Source: Leifsonia sp. TF02-11 (GTDB lineage: Bacteria; Actinomycetota; Actinomycetes; Actinomycetales; Microbacteriaceae). From it: a DNA stretch of 64,000 nt. Under the pieces are notes generated by a model, which was not told the DNA's origin, did no database searches, and saw only the letters and a program-made list of their open reading frames with translations. How positions within the stretch are numbered: the stretch's first letter is position 1; each line of letters opens with the position of its first letter. The position numbers were made by a program, and so were the translations under genes. The stretch spans positions 186,001 through 250,000 of the forward strand of contig NZ_JAGEKP010000001.1 in the NCBI RefSeq assembly GCF_017565305.1, in the 5' to 3' direction. This document shows positions 23,628-31,849 of this stretch, in pieces.

Positions 23628-24314
23628 GTGGGCGAAGAGAGAGGTCTGGTGCTCGTCGTGGAGGACGAGGCCGCGATCGTGGAACTCGAACGGTTGTACC
23701 TCTCCGGTGCGGGCTTCGGCGTGCACGTCGAGACCGACGGCCGCCAGGCGCTGGCCGCGGTCGACCGGCTGAGGCCGGTCGCGATCGTGCTCGACGTCGG
23801 CATCCCGGGGCTCGACGGCATCGAGGTGTGCCGCACGCTGCGGGCGAGGGACGACTGGACGCCCGTCATCTTCGTGACCGCGCGCGACGACGAGATCGAC
23901 CGCATCCTCGGGCTCGAGCTCGGCGCCGACGACTACCTCACCAAGCCGTTCTCGCCGCGGGAGCTCGTCGCCCGCATCAAGGGGATGGTGCGCAGAGCGG
24001 CCGGACCCGTCGCGGCCCCGACGCGCACGGTCGGCGGCGTGCGCCTCGACGGAGCGCGGCGCAGGGTGGAGACCGCCGCCGGCCGCGTCGACCTCACCGC
24101 GACCGAGTTCGACCTCCTCGACCGGCTGATGAGCCAGCCGGGACGGGTGTTCACGCGCGAACAACTGCTCTCGTCCGTGTGGGGCGTCGCCGACTACAGC
24201 AGCAGCCGCACGGTCGACGTGCACATCGCCCAGCTGCGGGTCAAGCTCGGTGACGCCGCAGGGATCGTCCGCACAGTGCGCGGAGTGGGCTACAGCGTCG
24301 CGGACGAGGCGTGA
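23628..24314 (+). CDS. OmpR/PhoB family response regulator
   Basis: A 228-residue two-domain regulator. The receiver domain has acidic residues in VVEDEAA, phosphoacceptor Asp56 in IVLDVGIPGLDG and Lys in YLTKPFSP. The C-terminal winged helix (VDLTATEFDLLDRLMSQPGRVFTREQLLSSVWG ... VDVHIAQLRVKLGD ... VRTVRGVGY) is OmpR type. The GTG at 23628 begins at the receiver strand; the upstream frame is not protein-like. It overlaps the histidine kinase gene by 4 bp (GTGA), forming a standard two-component operon. The stimulus is unknown; the DUF5666 protein gene downstream is a possible target or partner. Confidence 0.92.
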   Translation: MGEERGLVLVVEDEAAIVELERLYLSGAGFGVHVETDGRQALAAVDRLRPVAIVLDVGIPGLDGIEVCRTLRARDDWTPVIFVTARDDEIDRILGLELGADDYLTKPFSPRELVARIKGMVRRAAGPVAAPTRTVGGVRLDGARRRVETAAGRVDLTATEFDLLDRLMSQPGRVFTREQLLSSVWGVADYSSSRTVDVHIAQLRVKLGDAAGIVRTVRGVGYSVADEA

Positions 24315-25681
24315 CGGGCGAGGCGCCGCGCCGGCGGCTGTTCGGCTCGCTGAGCGGCCGGTTCGTGCTGGTCACGTTCGCGGTGGCGTTGATCGCGGTG
24401 CTGGTGACCGCACTCGTCGCCGTGCAGGTGGTGCAGACCGTCGAGGAGGACCAGGCACGGCAGCAACTCAAAGCGCAGGCCACCGCGCTCGTCGCCTCCG
24501 GTCGGGTGGGCGCGGGGCGGCTCGCGGTCGTCGGCGACCGGTTCGCCGTGGTGTCGCCCGACGGCACCGTGACCGGCGCCGCCCGCGCCTTCGTCGGTCC
24601 GAGGGTGGTGCGGGAGCTGAGAGCGGGGCGAACCGTCTCCACCACGACGACGGTGAACGGCAAGGACGCCGTGCTCGTCGGCATCCCGGGCGGGGACGGT
24701 GGAGGCATCGTGGGCGTGCGCAAGGTGGCCGACATCGCCGCCGGCGACTCCGACCTGCTGCGCGGCATCCTCGTCGCCCTCGTGATCGGCCTGGTCGTCG
24801 CGACGGCTGCCGGGGTGCTGCTCGCGCGCCTCGTCGGCCGCCCGCTGCGGCGCCTGGCCGACGGCGCGCGGGCTCTCGCGGGCGGCAGGCGGCGGGTGCC
24901 GATCGAGGCGCAGCCGGTCGCCGAGATCGAGGACATCGCGCAAGCGCTGCGCACGCTCGACACGGCGCTGGCGACGAGCGAGGACCGGCAGCGGGAGTTC
25001 CTGCTCTCGGTCTCCCACGAGATCCGCACCCCGCTCACGGCGATCCGCGGCTACGCGGAGGCCCTGGCCGACGGCGTCATCCCTCCCGAGGGGGTCGCCG
25101 AGGCCGGCCGGACGCTTTCGGCCGAGTCGGAGCGGCTCCGGCGCTTCGTCGACGACCTCCTGGAGCTGGCGCGGCTGGAAGCAGACGACTTCACGATCGT
25201 GCCGCAGCAGTTCGACGCGCGCGACACCGTCGCGGCGGTGCTGCGGGCGTGGTCGGGAGCGAGCGGCGGGGCCGGAGTGGTGCTGCGCGTGTCGTTGCCG
25301 CCCGAGCCGCTCGGGGTCGTGACCGACGAGATGCGGCTGCGCCAGATCCTCGACGGGCTGGTCGAGAACGCGTTGCGTGTCGCCCCCGCCGGGTCGGAGA
25401 TCGTTGTCACCGGCCGCGCACACCCCGGCCTGGTGGAGGTCTCGGTGCGCGACCGTGGGCCGGGACTGAGCGCCGACGACGCCCCAGTGGCCTTCGACCG
25501 CGGCGCCCTGCACGCACGCTACCGCGGCGCGCGGCCGGTGGGCACCGGGCTCGGGCTTTCCATCGCGCACACGCTCGCAGGCCGGCTCGGCGCGACCATC
25601 GATGCCGCGCCGGCGGACGGCGGAGGCGCGGTGTTCCGGGTGACTTTACGTTCCTCTGACAATTCCCGAGCGACCTCCTGA
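24311..25681 (+). CDS. Sensor histidine kinase
   Basis: A 456-residue membrane kinase. TM1 at about 18-41, an extracytoplasmic sensor of about 110 residues, TM2 at about 152-174, HAMP linker, HisKA with the phosphorylated His236 in LLSVSHEIRTPLT, then HATPase with N box (ILDGLVENALRVAP), DRGPGLSADD and G2-type GTGLGLSIAHTLAGRLGA. Partner of the response regulator just upstream, overlapping by GTGA. The sensor region resembles no domain I can name, so the signal is unknown. Confidence 0.92.
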   Translation: MTGEAPRRRLFGSLSGRFVLVTFAVALIAVLVTALVAVQVVQTVEEDQARQQLKAQATALVASGRVGAGRLAVVGDRFAVVSPDGTVTGAARAFVGPRVVRELRAGRTVSTTTTVNGKDAVLVGIPGGDGGGIVGVRKVADIAAGDSDLLRGILVALVIGLVVATAAGVLLARLVGRPLRRLADGARALAGGRRRVPIEAQPVAEIEDIAQALRTLDTALATSEDRQREFLLSVSHEIRTPLTAIRGYAEALADGVIPPEGVAEAGRTLSAESERLRRFVDDLLELARLEADDFTIVPQQFDARDTVAAVLRAWSGASGGAGVVLRVSLPPEPLGVVTDEMRLRQILDGLVENALRVAPAGSEIVVTGRAHPGLVEVSVRDRGPGLSADDAPVAFDRGALHARYRGARPVGTGLGLSIAHTLAGRLGATIDAAPADGGGAVFRVTLRSSDNSRATS

Positions 25682-25704
25682 CCTGTCGCTGACAGCGTGG
25701 AGGC

Positions 25705-26319
25705 ATGGACACGAACGAGCCGGGCGAACACGGCGACGAGCAGGACCATCCGACGACTCCGCTGCCGTGGCTCGCGGGGCTACAGCAGGGCGCGACGGCG
25801 CCCGGCATGGCCGTCACGGACAGCATGAAGGCCGGCGAGCCGGCGTCGCGTCCGTCGTTCCTTCGTCGTCACACGCTGGCTGTCGGGGTGGCCGCCGCGG
25901 TTGTCGCGGTCGTCGTCGTGGCGGGCGGGACCGCATGGGGCGTTGCGGCAGCGGTCGCCACCGGAAACGCGGCGGCGCCCGCCGCCATGGACTCGGCGAT
26001 GCACGCCAAGGAGGGCGCCGCCGGCACGGGCACGCACGCCAAGGGTGTGGTGGGCGCGCTGACCGCGATCTCCGGCGCCACCTGGACGATGCGGACGGGC
26101 GCCGGTGCGACGATCACCGTGGAGATCGGCTCGTCGACGACCTACGGCACGGCGAGGAAGCCGGCGGACGCCTCCTCGTTCGCCGTCGGCGACCGCATCC
26201 GAGTGCTCGGCGCCCGCAGCGGCGACACCGTCACGGCGACCCGCATCCTCCACCTCGCCGCCGCGAAGCACACGGGCGCCCGGCCGACTCCCACAGGAAC
26301 TCCCACCCCCACCACCTGA
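25705..26319 (+). CDS. Membrane-anchored DUF5666-like protein
   Basis: A 204-residue protein with a polar N-terminal cytoplasmic part of about 52 residues, one membrane span (LAVGVAAAVVAVVVVAGGTAWGVAAAVA), an Ala/Gly-rich linker and a C-terminal beta-rich DUF5666-type segment (GVVGALTAISGATWTMRTGAGATITVEIGSSTTY ... FAVGDRIRVLGARSGDTVTATRIL), ending in a Thr/Pro tail. The DUF5666 segment is predicted outside the cell. It follows the kinase gene by 23 bp and may belong to the same transcript, as a target or accessory sensor. Function is unknown. Confidence 0.75.
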   Translation: MDTNEPGEHGDEQDHPTTPLPWLAGLQQGATAPGMAVTDSMKAGEPASRPSFLRRHTLAVGVAAAVVAVVVVAGGTAWGVAAAVATGNAAAPAAMDSAMHAKEGAAGTGTHAKGVVGALTAISGATWTMRTGAGATITVEIGSSTTYGTARKPADASSFAVGDRIRVLGARSGDTVTATRILHLAAAKHTGARPTPTGTPTPTT

Positions 26320-26323
26320 GGAC

Positions 26324-26384
26324 GCCGAAGGGCACGTCGTTGTCCCTTTCGGCGTCCGAAGGGGACAACGACGTGCCCCTCGGC
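26324..26384. repeat. Interspersed intergenic palindrome, copy C
   Basis: A 61-bp inverted repeat bounded by GCCGAAGGGCACG and CGTGCCCCTCGGC. The variable inner pair is C-G here, versus T-A in copies B and D and T-G in copy A, so the stem is kept by compensating changes. It starts 4 bp after the DUF5666 stop and ends 4 bp before the stop of the convergent OmpA-lipoprotein gene. Confidence 0.9.
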
Positions 26385-26388
26385 GCCC

Positions 26389-27615
26389 TCACCCGCAGAG
26401 CGCGACGCCGGCCGAGGTCAGCACCACCGAGCGGTTCTGCTCGGCGAGCGCATCCGAGTAGGCGCCGGAGGCGTCGGTCTCGCTCTTCCACCCGCACCAC
26501 TCGTAGCCGACGCCCGCGGTCGCGAGCTTCGAGTCCGGTACGCCGAGCGCCACGAGCGCGGTCTTCACCGCGTTCGCGCGGCGCAGCGACAGTGCGGTGT
26601 CCGCGGTGTTGTTCGTCGCCTGGTCCTTGGAGGCCGTGCCGGTGATCGTGATGACGCCGCTGTTCTGCTCGATCGACGGGGCGAGCGAGGCGAGCAGCTG
26701 CTGGGCCGACGCGGTGTCGGCGAACGTCGCCGTGTCCTTCACGAACCGCAGGTCGGCGTTGCGGATGACGACAGGGTGCGACCAGTCGGTCTTGGTGCTC
26801 ACGGCCTCGACCGGAACCGGCGTGACGGCGGGGAGCCCGGTCTCCGCTCCTCCCGAGGCGGGCTCCGGCAGCAGTGACAGCGTCCCGCCGGCAGCCGCGA
26901 TCACGGCGGTCCAGATCGCGGTGAGGTTGCTGCGCGCCGGCACGGTCAGCGGCTGCTGCGCACCCGCGGTGTCGCCCATGCCCGACCAGTACACGGTCAC
27001 GCCCTTCAGATCCGTGGGCAGGAGCCCGCGCGTCCGCAGGTCGGAGACGACCTGGGCGGGATCGGCGTAGAGCAGGCCGCTTCCGGCGAAGTCGAGCGGG
27101 TCGGCCGTCTGGAGGCCGCTGCCGAAGACGAGCACGCCGAGCGGGTTCGAGCCGAGGTTGCGCGCGGCCTGGTCGATCGCTCCGAGGAAGTCGACCTGCG
27201 GCGACGCCGCCTTGAGGCCGGCCAGGTAGGAGGTGATCTGGGCGAGCTTGGTGCGCTGGTCGTTCTGACAGACGATGGCGTCCTGCGCGCTCGATCCGAT
27301 CGAGGTCGTCCCCATGGTCTGCGGCGTGCCGGACGGGATGACCACCGTCACGCTGCCGTTGCTCTCGCCCGCCGCCTTCAGCTGCGCGGTCGCGCTGGCC
27401 GGCACGGTGACGGCCGGCGCGTTGGCCGTGCTGCCGGCGACGACGCCGAGGTTGCGCTTGTGCGACTGGTCGCAGGCCTGGCCGGTGGCGGTCGCCGACG
27501 CACAGGCCGTCAATCCTGCCGCCGCGACCAGGACGGCGGCGGCAGCGGTCAGTGTGCGCCGGCCGACCGCGCGCACGCGTCCGCTGCCGCGCTGTGGTCT
27601 CGCGGCGCCGATCAA
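26389..27615 (-). CDS. OmpA-family (peptidoglycan-associated-like) lipoprotein
   Basis: About 408 residues. After a short Arg-rich N terminus comes a hydrophobic segment and lipobox LTAC, so the protein is anchored outside the membrane. The middle part (SVTVVIPSGTPQ ... LGVLVFGSGLQTADPLDFAGSG) has a von Willebrand A-like layout. The C terminus is an OmpA/MotB domain (VITITGTASKD ... ALSLRRANAVKTALVALGVPDSKLATAGVGY ... AEQNRSVVL). The Arg of the binding site (NRSV) is present, but the usual Asp of GHTD is replaced (GTASKD). Start is uncertain: TTG at 27615 overlaps the upstream stop (TTGA); GTG at 27576 is the alternative. It is the last gene of a four-gene operon. Confidence 0.8.
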   Translation of the reverse strand: MIGAARPQRGSGRVRAVGRRTLTAAAAVLVAAAGLTACASATATGQACDQSHKRNLGVVAGSTANAPAVTVPASATAQLKAAGESNGSVTVVIPSGTPQTMGTTSIGSSAQDAIVCQNDQRTKLAQITSYLAGLKAASPQVDFLGAIDQAARNLGSNPLGVLVFGSGLQTADPLDFAGSGLLYADPAQVVSDLRTRGLLPTDLKGVTVYWSGMGDTAGAQQPLTVPARSNLTAIWTAVIAAAGGTLSLLPEPASGGAETGLPAVTPVPVEAVSTKTDWSHPVVIRNADLRFVKDTATFADTASAQQLLASLAPSIEQNSGVITITGTASKDQATNNTADTALSLRRANAVKTALVALGVPDSKLATAGVGYEWCGWKSETDASGAYSDALAEQNRSVVLTSAGVALCG

Positions 27616-28580
27616 CGGTCGTACCCCCAGGTCGTGGGCGGCCCGTCGACGGCGGGAGCCTCCGCGGTCGCGGCCGACTCTACGGGCGTCGATTGCGCGG
27701 GGGTCGACTCCACCGCCGCGGCCGGCGGGAATCCCGGAACGGCCGGCGCCGGCCCCGAAGCCTCCACGACCCGCCGGGCGCGCAGCTCGCGGATGATCTG
27801 GCTGGTGCTCTCCGGATCGCGCGCCCGTTGGGCCAGGCGTGTGGCGATGCGCGCGCGGATGACGTCGAGCCGCGCGTGGAACGTCGTGTAGGCGCCCGCG
27901 TAGCGCACGGCGTCCTGGGCGTCGAGCTTCGTCGCGTGGTGCGCGGCCTCCTCGGCCTTGACGGCTTCGGCGAGCAGCCGGTCGCGGTGCGTCCGCAGCC
28001 GCGCCACCTGCGCGTGCGCCTTCTCGGCGGCCACGAGCAGCGGACGTGTCGTCAGCCACGCGATGACGAAGCTGATCGTCCCGGAGGTGGCGAGCACGCC
28101 CAGCATCAGGAACGCCATGATCGTGTCCGGCGCCGTCCACGAGAACGTCGGCGTCGTCGCGGTCGACCCGCCGACCAGCCCGGTGAGGCCGCCGGCTCCC
28201 GCGGCATCCATGCCGGCTTTGATCCGGGCGATCGTGATCGCGGCGAGCAGCGCCGCCCAGAGCACCAGCAGCGCGACGGCGACCGGGATCCAGCCGCGGT
28301 GCATCACGCGCGCCTGCACCCGTCGCAGCAGGATGGCGGAGACGTGCGGCAGCGACACCACCGCGAGCGAGATCCCGAGCGTGATGACGTACATCTGCAG
28401 GCCGATGGAGCCGTACTGGCTGTCGTTGCGCAGCAGCAGCGTGAGTGCTTGCGCGAGCAGGATGTAGTCGACGGCGAGCATCGCCGCCAGCAGCACGTAG
28501 ACGAAGACGTGCGCCAGCGGCGAGAGGTGGCCGACGCTCGGGCGGACCCGGCGCGGCTTGGTGACGATGTCCCTCGGCAT
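27612..28580 (-). CDS. Four-pass membrane protein with cytoplasmic coiled coil
   Basis: A 322-residue protein with predicted membrane spans at about 24-47, 62-85, 97-119 and 153-177, followed by a long charged helical segment (about 182-270: AAEKAHAQVARLRTHRDRLLAEAVKAEEAAHHATKLDAQ) and a Pro/Ala-rich tail. Both ends should be cytoplasmic. AGGAGGA precedes the ATG at 28580. It lies between a small coiled-coil protein gene (10 bp away) and the OmpA-type lipoprotein gene (4-bp overlap), so the three products probably act together at the envelope. No named family is recognised. Confidence 0.8.
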   Translation of the reverse strand: MPRDIVTKPRRVRPSVGHLSPLAHVFVYVLLAAMLAVDYILLAQALTLLLRNDSQYGSIGLQMYVITLGISLAVVSLPHVSAILLRRVQARVMHRGWIPVAVALLVLWAALLAAITIARIKAGMDAAGAGGLTGLVGGSTATTPTFSWTAPDTIMAFLMLGVLATSGTISFVIAWLTTRPLLVAAEKAHAQVARLRTHRDRLLAEAVKAEEAAHHATKLDAQDAVRYAGAYTTFHARLDVIRARIATRLAQRARDPESTSQIIRELRARRVVEASGPAPAVPGFPPAAAVESTPAQSTPVESAATAEAPAVDGPPTTWGYDR

Positions 28581-28590
28581 ACGGGTCCTC

Positions 28591-28944
28591 CTAGGCGTAG
28601 CTGTGCAGTTCGGGGTCGCCGCCGGTGAGCTTGGCGTCCAGGCGGGCGGCGTCCTGCTCGGCGCGGCGGATGTCGGCCTCGGTGCGCTCGATCGACCGGC
28701 TGATGAGCTCGAGCCGCGCCTGCGCCTCCGCGAGCCGGGCGGAGCAGGCGGCGACGTTGCGGGTGCGCTGCCGTTCCAGGTCGGCGACGCCGGCGCGTTC
28801 GAAGGCGGCGAGCTCGTGCTCGAACACCTCGAGCGTCTCCACGTCGACCGCTCCGCGCATGCGGCGCAGCCGCCACAGCACTCGACGGCGCAGGCCGCGG
28901 GTCGAGGGGACCTTGTAGTCCGTGATCCTGTCACGTTCGCGCAT
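28591..28944 (-). CDS. Small coiled-coil protein
   Basis: A 117-residue soluble protein, basic at the N terminus (RGLRRRVLWRLRRMRG) and then almost wholly amphipathic helix (DVETLEVFEHELAAFERAGVADL ... ARLELISRSIERTEADIRRAEQDAARLDAKL), which predicts a coiled coil of roughly 85 residues. The ATG at 28944 has AGGGAG upstream and overlaps the end of the preceding gene by 14 bp. Likely a structural or scaffold partner of the membrane protein encoded next. Not recognised as a named family. Confidence 0.75.
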   Translation of the reverse strand: MRERDRITDYKVPSTRGLRRRVLWRLRRMRGAVDVETLEVFEHELAAFERAGVADLERQRTRNVAACSARLAEAQARLELISRSIERTEADIRRAEQDAARLDAKLTGGDPELHSYA

Positions 28945-29623
28945 CGGGACTCCCTGGTTCGACGGATGGTGCGGAGGTTTCGGGGCTGCCGGCCCGGCCG
29001 GTGCCGACGGGCTCGACGGGACGCCAGATGTCCACGGAGGTCTCACGACCGGCGAGCGAGTCCGACCGTTTCAGGGCGGGCGCGCCCACCACGCCGGGCG
29101 GCGGGGTCAGCGCGCGCAGATACGCGCCCCAGTAGACGGCGATCTTCTCGTCGGAGCGGTCGAAGTGCCTGCTCGCCCGCAGCCGTGCTGCGGTGAACCG
29201 GGCGTTGATGGCCGCCCCGAGCTGTTCGGCGCGGGCGTTGCGCTGGGCGATCCTGCGGCGCAGCCGGCGCAGTTCCTCGAAGGCGACGCCGTCGCCCTCG
29301 GCGATGCGGGAGGCTGAACGCTCGGCGGGTGCGAGCGCCTCGAGGCGGTCGTCGTAGGCGTCCAGGTCGGCGGCGAGCGCCTGGGCGAGGCCGCGCTGCT
29401 CGGCGAGGTCGCGACGGCACCGGGAGAAGAAGCGCTGCTCCTCGCGGCGCGCGTAGGCGTTGGCGCGGGCCTGCAGGGCGGTGATCGTGGGAGTGGCGAC
29501 CGTCGGTGCGCCGTCCGCCGACGCGGCGTCGCGCGACGGCCGTGTCGCCTCGGCGTCCTGCCTGGCTCGACGTTCCAGCAGGCGACGGGCGAACGGCCCG
29601 ATTCTCAACGGCTGGGTCCCCAT
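28931..29623 (-). CDS. Coiled-coil protein, first gene of the OmpA-lipoprotein operon
   Basis: A 230-residue soluble protein. The middle (about 50-150) is helical and charged (ALQARANAYARREEQRFFSRCRRDLAEQRGLAQALAADLDAYDDRLEAL ... ELRRLRRRIAQRNARAEQLGAAINARF), consistent with a coiled-coil hairpin. Next comes a short conserved-looking patch (HFDRSDEKIAVYWGAYLRAL) and a disordered Ser/Pro tail. Start ATG 29623 gives MGTQPLRIGPFARR. It opens the four-gene unit 29623 to 26389 and is divergent from the ABC ATPase gene at 29721. No family is recognised. Confidence 0.72.
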   Translation of the reverse strand: MGTQPLRIGPFARRLLERRARQDAEATRPSRDAASADGAPTVATPTITALQARANAYARREEQRFFSRCRRDLAEQRGLAQALAADLDAYDDRLEALAPAERSASRIAEGDGVAFEELRRLRRRIAQRNARAEQLGAAINARFTAARLRASRHFDRSDEKIAVYWGAYLRALTPPPGVVGAPALKRSDSLAGRETSVDIWRPVEPVGTGRAGSPETSAPSVEPGSPDART

Positions 29624-29720
29624 AGCTGGGGAGCGTACGAAGCGAGCCTGAGCGGTTCCTCGGGATCGGGTGACCGAACGCCGTGCGAGACACAACCGTG
29701 ACCTACGCCAAGATGGAGTG

Positions 29721-30521
29721 ATGGAGACGGTGCTCGAGCTGCGCGATGTGACGTTCCGGCGTGACGGGCGGCACATCCTGGAAGACATCCGCTTCGAGGT
29801 CGGGGCGGGGGAGCACTGGGCGCTTCTCGGGCCGAACGGCGCAGGAAAGAGCACTGTGCTCGGCTTCTGCGGCGCGGTCGCGTTCCCGACGTCGGGGACC
29901 GTCGACGTCCTCGGCAGGAGGCTCGGCCGGGTGGAACTGCAGGAGCTGCGGCGCCACATCGGCCATGTGAACCCGCGCCACCCTGTTCGCTCGCCGCTCA
30001 CGGTCACCGAGGTGGTCCTGACCGGACTCACAGGTTCGATCGAGCCGCCGATGCGCTGGGAGGCGTCTGCGGCCGAGCTCGCCCGCGCGCGCGAGCTGAT
30101 CGACACGATCGGCCTGGACGACCGCCGCGACGCCCGCTGGCCGACGCTGTCGCAGGGGGAGCGGGGGCGGGCCCTCATCGCCCGCGCGCTGATCTCCGAT
30201 CCGCGCCTGCTGCTGCTCGACGAGCCCACCACCGGTCTCGATGTCGCGGCGCGCGAGCAGCTGCTGGAGACGATCGACGGGCTTTCCGTTGCGGTGCCCG
30301 ACCTGGCCAGCGTGCTCGTCACACACCACCTGGAGGAGCTGCCGGAGACGACCTCGCACGCCCTGCTGCTCTCTCACGGACGGATCGTCGCGTCGGGCCC
30401 GATCGAGGAGGCGGTGACCACCGAGACGGTGACGGCGGCGTTCGAGCACCCGATCCGGGTGGAGCGTGCCGACGGCCGGTGGAGCGCCCGTGCGGTCAAG
30501 ACCCGCCCGGTGAGCGTCTGA
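29721..30521 (+). CDS. ABC transporter ATP-binding protein
   Basis: A 266-residue single ABC ATPase: Walker A GPNGAGKST (about 43-51), a Q-loop region LRRHIGHVNPRHP, signature LSQGERGRALIARAL, Walker B LLLLDEPTTGLD and H-loop VTHHLEEL. The signature (LSQGE) and overall form resemble ModF/YlmA-like ATPases that occur without a dedicated permease. No permease gene is adjacent, so it may serve an unlinked transporter or act in the cytoplasm. The ATG at 29721 with GGAG just upstream begins the domain directly; upstream in-frame codons were rejected. Confidence 0.88.
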   Translation: METVLELRDVTFRRDGRHILEDIRFEVGAGEHWALLGPNGAGKSTVLGFCGAVAFPTSGTVDVLGRRLGRVELQELRRHIGHVNPRHPVRSPLTVTEVVLTGLTGSIEPPMRWEASAAELARARELIDTIGLDDRRDARWPTLSQGERGRALIARALISDPRLLLLDEPTTGLDVAAREQLLETIDGLSVAVPDLASVLVTHHLEELPETTSHALLLSHGRIVASGPIEEAVTTETVTAAFEHPIRVERADGRWSARAVKTRPVSV

Positions 30522-30543
30522 CGGACGCGGCGGCGCCAGCGGC

Positions 30544-31014
30544 TCAGCGGAGTTCGAGCAGCAGCTCGACGACGGGCCTCCCTGCGCCGGCGGCGAAGGA
30601 GGTCTCGCTGCCGGTCCGGGTGAACCCGGCTCGTTCCAGGACCCGCAGCGAGCCGAGGTTGGCCTCGGCGACGCGCGCGTGCAGCGGGCGCGTCGGCTCG
30701 GCGGCGACGAGCAGCATCAGGGCGGCGGTCGCGATCCCGCGACCCCAGAGCGGTCGCCGGATCCAGTAGGTGACCTCCCGGTCGCCGTCGAGCGTGAAGG
30801 CCGCGACCGTGCCGGCGAACCCGCCGTCGGCCTCCACGGCCCGCATCCGGATGGCCGGGTCGGCGAGGTGGCGGCTCCACCGGGTGTCGAAGGCCGCCCG
30901 GTCGTCAGGATCCGCCACGGTGAACGCGGCCATCCGCACCGCCTCCGGGTCGCGCATCATCGCGAAGGCGTCGTCGGCGTCGGCGTCCGTGACCGGGCGG
31001 AGTCGCACGTGCAT
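30544..31014 (-). CDS. GNAT family N-acetyltransferase
   Basis: A 156-residue acetyltransferase of the RimJ/RimL-like type: MHVRLRPVTDADADDAFAMMRDPEAVR, then WIRRPLWGRGIATAALMLLV, and EANLGSLRVLERAGFTRTG. These conserved segments bind acetyl-CoA and close the active site. The acceptor (protein N terminus, antibiotic or metabolite) is unknown. It is convergent with the ABC ATPase gene, with 22 bp between the stops. Confidence 0.87.
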   Translation of the reverse strand: MHVRLRPVTDADADDAFAMMRDPEAVRMAAFTVADPDDRAAFDTRWSRHLADPAIRMRAVEADGGFAGTVAAFTLDGDREVTYWIRRPLWGRGIATAALMLLVAAEPTRPLHARVAEANLGSLRVLERAGFTRTGSETSFAAGAGRPVVELLLELR

Positions 31015-31042
31015 GCCGCGATGCTAGCGTGCGCGCACGCGC

Positions 31043-31048
31043 TAGACT
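31043..31048 (+). promoter_or_regulatory. Candidate -10 box for leaderless hydrolase gene
   Basis: TAGACT ends 8 nt before the GTG at 31057 and there is no Shine-Dalgarno sequence in the gap, which suggests transcription starting at the GTG. Confidence 0.4.
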
Positions 31049-31056
31049 CGCACGCC

Positions 31057-31833
31057 GTGCCCCCTCTCGCGACCGCAGACGACGGCGTCCCCCTCGCGTT
31101 CGAGGAGTACGGGACCGGGATTCCGGTCCTCCTGATCGCCGGCCAGGCCACCGGGATGCGCGGCTGGGGGCCGTTCGCCCGCGCGCTGGCCGAGGACCAC
31201 CGCGTGATCGTGTTCGACCACCGCGGTATCGGCGACAGCGGCTCCGGCGATCCCGCCCGGTACAGCACGCGGCTGTTCGCCGACGATGCACTCGCCGTCC
31301 TCGACTCGGCAGGGGTGTCCGCGGCACACGTCGTCGGGCACTCGATGGGCGGCAGGGTCGCGCAATGGCTGGCTGCCGAGCATCCCGCCCGGGTGCGCAG
31401 GCTGGTCCTGATCGGCACGACCGCGAGCGACCGGGCGGGAGGCGCGGGTGAGCGCCGCGATCCCGCCGTGATCGCCGACCTCCTCAGCGGGGACCGCGAG
31501 CGCATGCTGCCGCTGTTCTTCGACGCGACCTGGGCGGAGGCGAACCCGGAGGCCGTGGCCGGTTTCTTCGACCGGGTGGCGTCGCGTCCCGCCCTCCGCG
31601 GCCACTTCGCGGCGAGTCGCGACCACGACGCCAGGGAGGCGCTCGGCCGGGTCCGCGCGGAGACCCTCGTGATCCACGGGACGAGAGATGCGCTGACGCC
31701 GGTGGCGCACGCGCGGTTGCTGGCCGAGGCGATCCCGCACGCCCGGCTGCTCGAACTCGACGCCCGGCACGGCCTGCACCTCGACACCCCGACGGTGCTG
31801 GAGGCCGTCCGCGTCTTCCTCGCCGCGCCGTAA
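31057..31833 (+). CDS. Alpha/beta hydrolase
   Basis: A 258-residue hydrolase of the classic fold: oxyanion region LLIAGQATGMRGWG, DHRGIGDSG, nucleophile elbow VGHSMGGRVAQ (Ser about 97), an acid residue in VIHGTRDALTP and His in DARHGLHLD. This is the arrangement of esterases and of 3-oxoadipate enol-lactonase-like enzymes; the substrate cannot be told. Start: GTG at 31057, directly behind a -10-like TAGACT; ATG at 31021 in the same frame would add 12 residues unlike the family. It runs convergently into the DUF2252 gene with palindrome copy D between. Confidence 0.87.
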   Translation: MPPLATADDGVPLAFEEYGTGIPVLLIAGQATGMRGWGPFARALAEDHRVIVFDHRGIGDSGSGDPARYSTRLFADDALAVLDSAGVSAAHVVGHSMGGRVAQWLAAEHPARVRRLVLIGTTASDRAGGAGERRDPAVIADLLSGDRERMLPLFFDATWAEANPEAVAGFFDRVASRPALRGHFAASRDHDAREALGRVRAETLVIHGTRDALTPVAHARLLAEAIPHARLLELDARHGLHLDTPTVLEAVRVFLAAP

Positions 31834-31849
31834 CGCTGCGACCCCGCTC

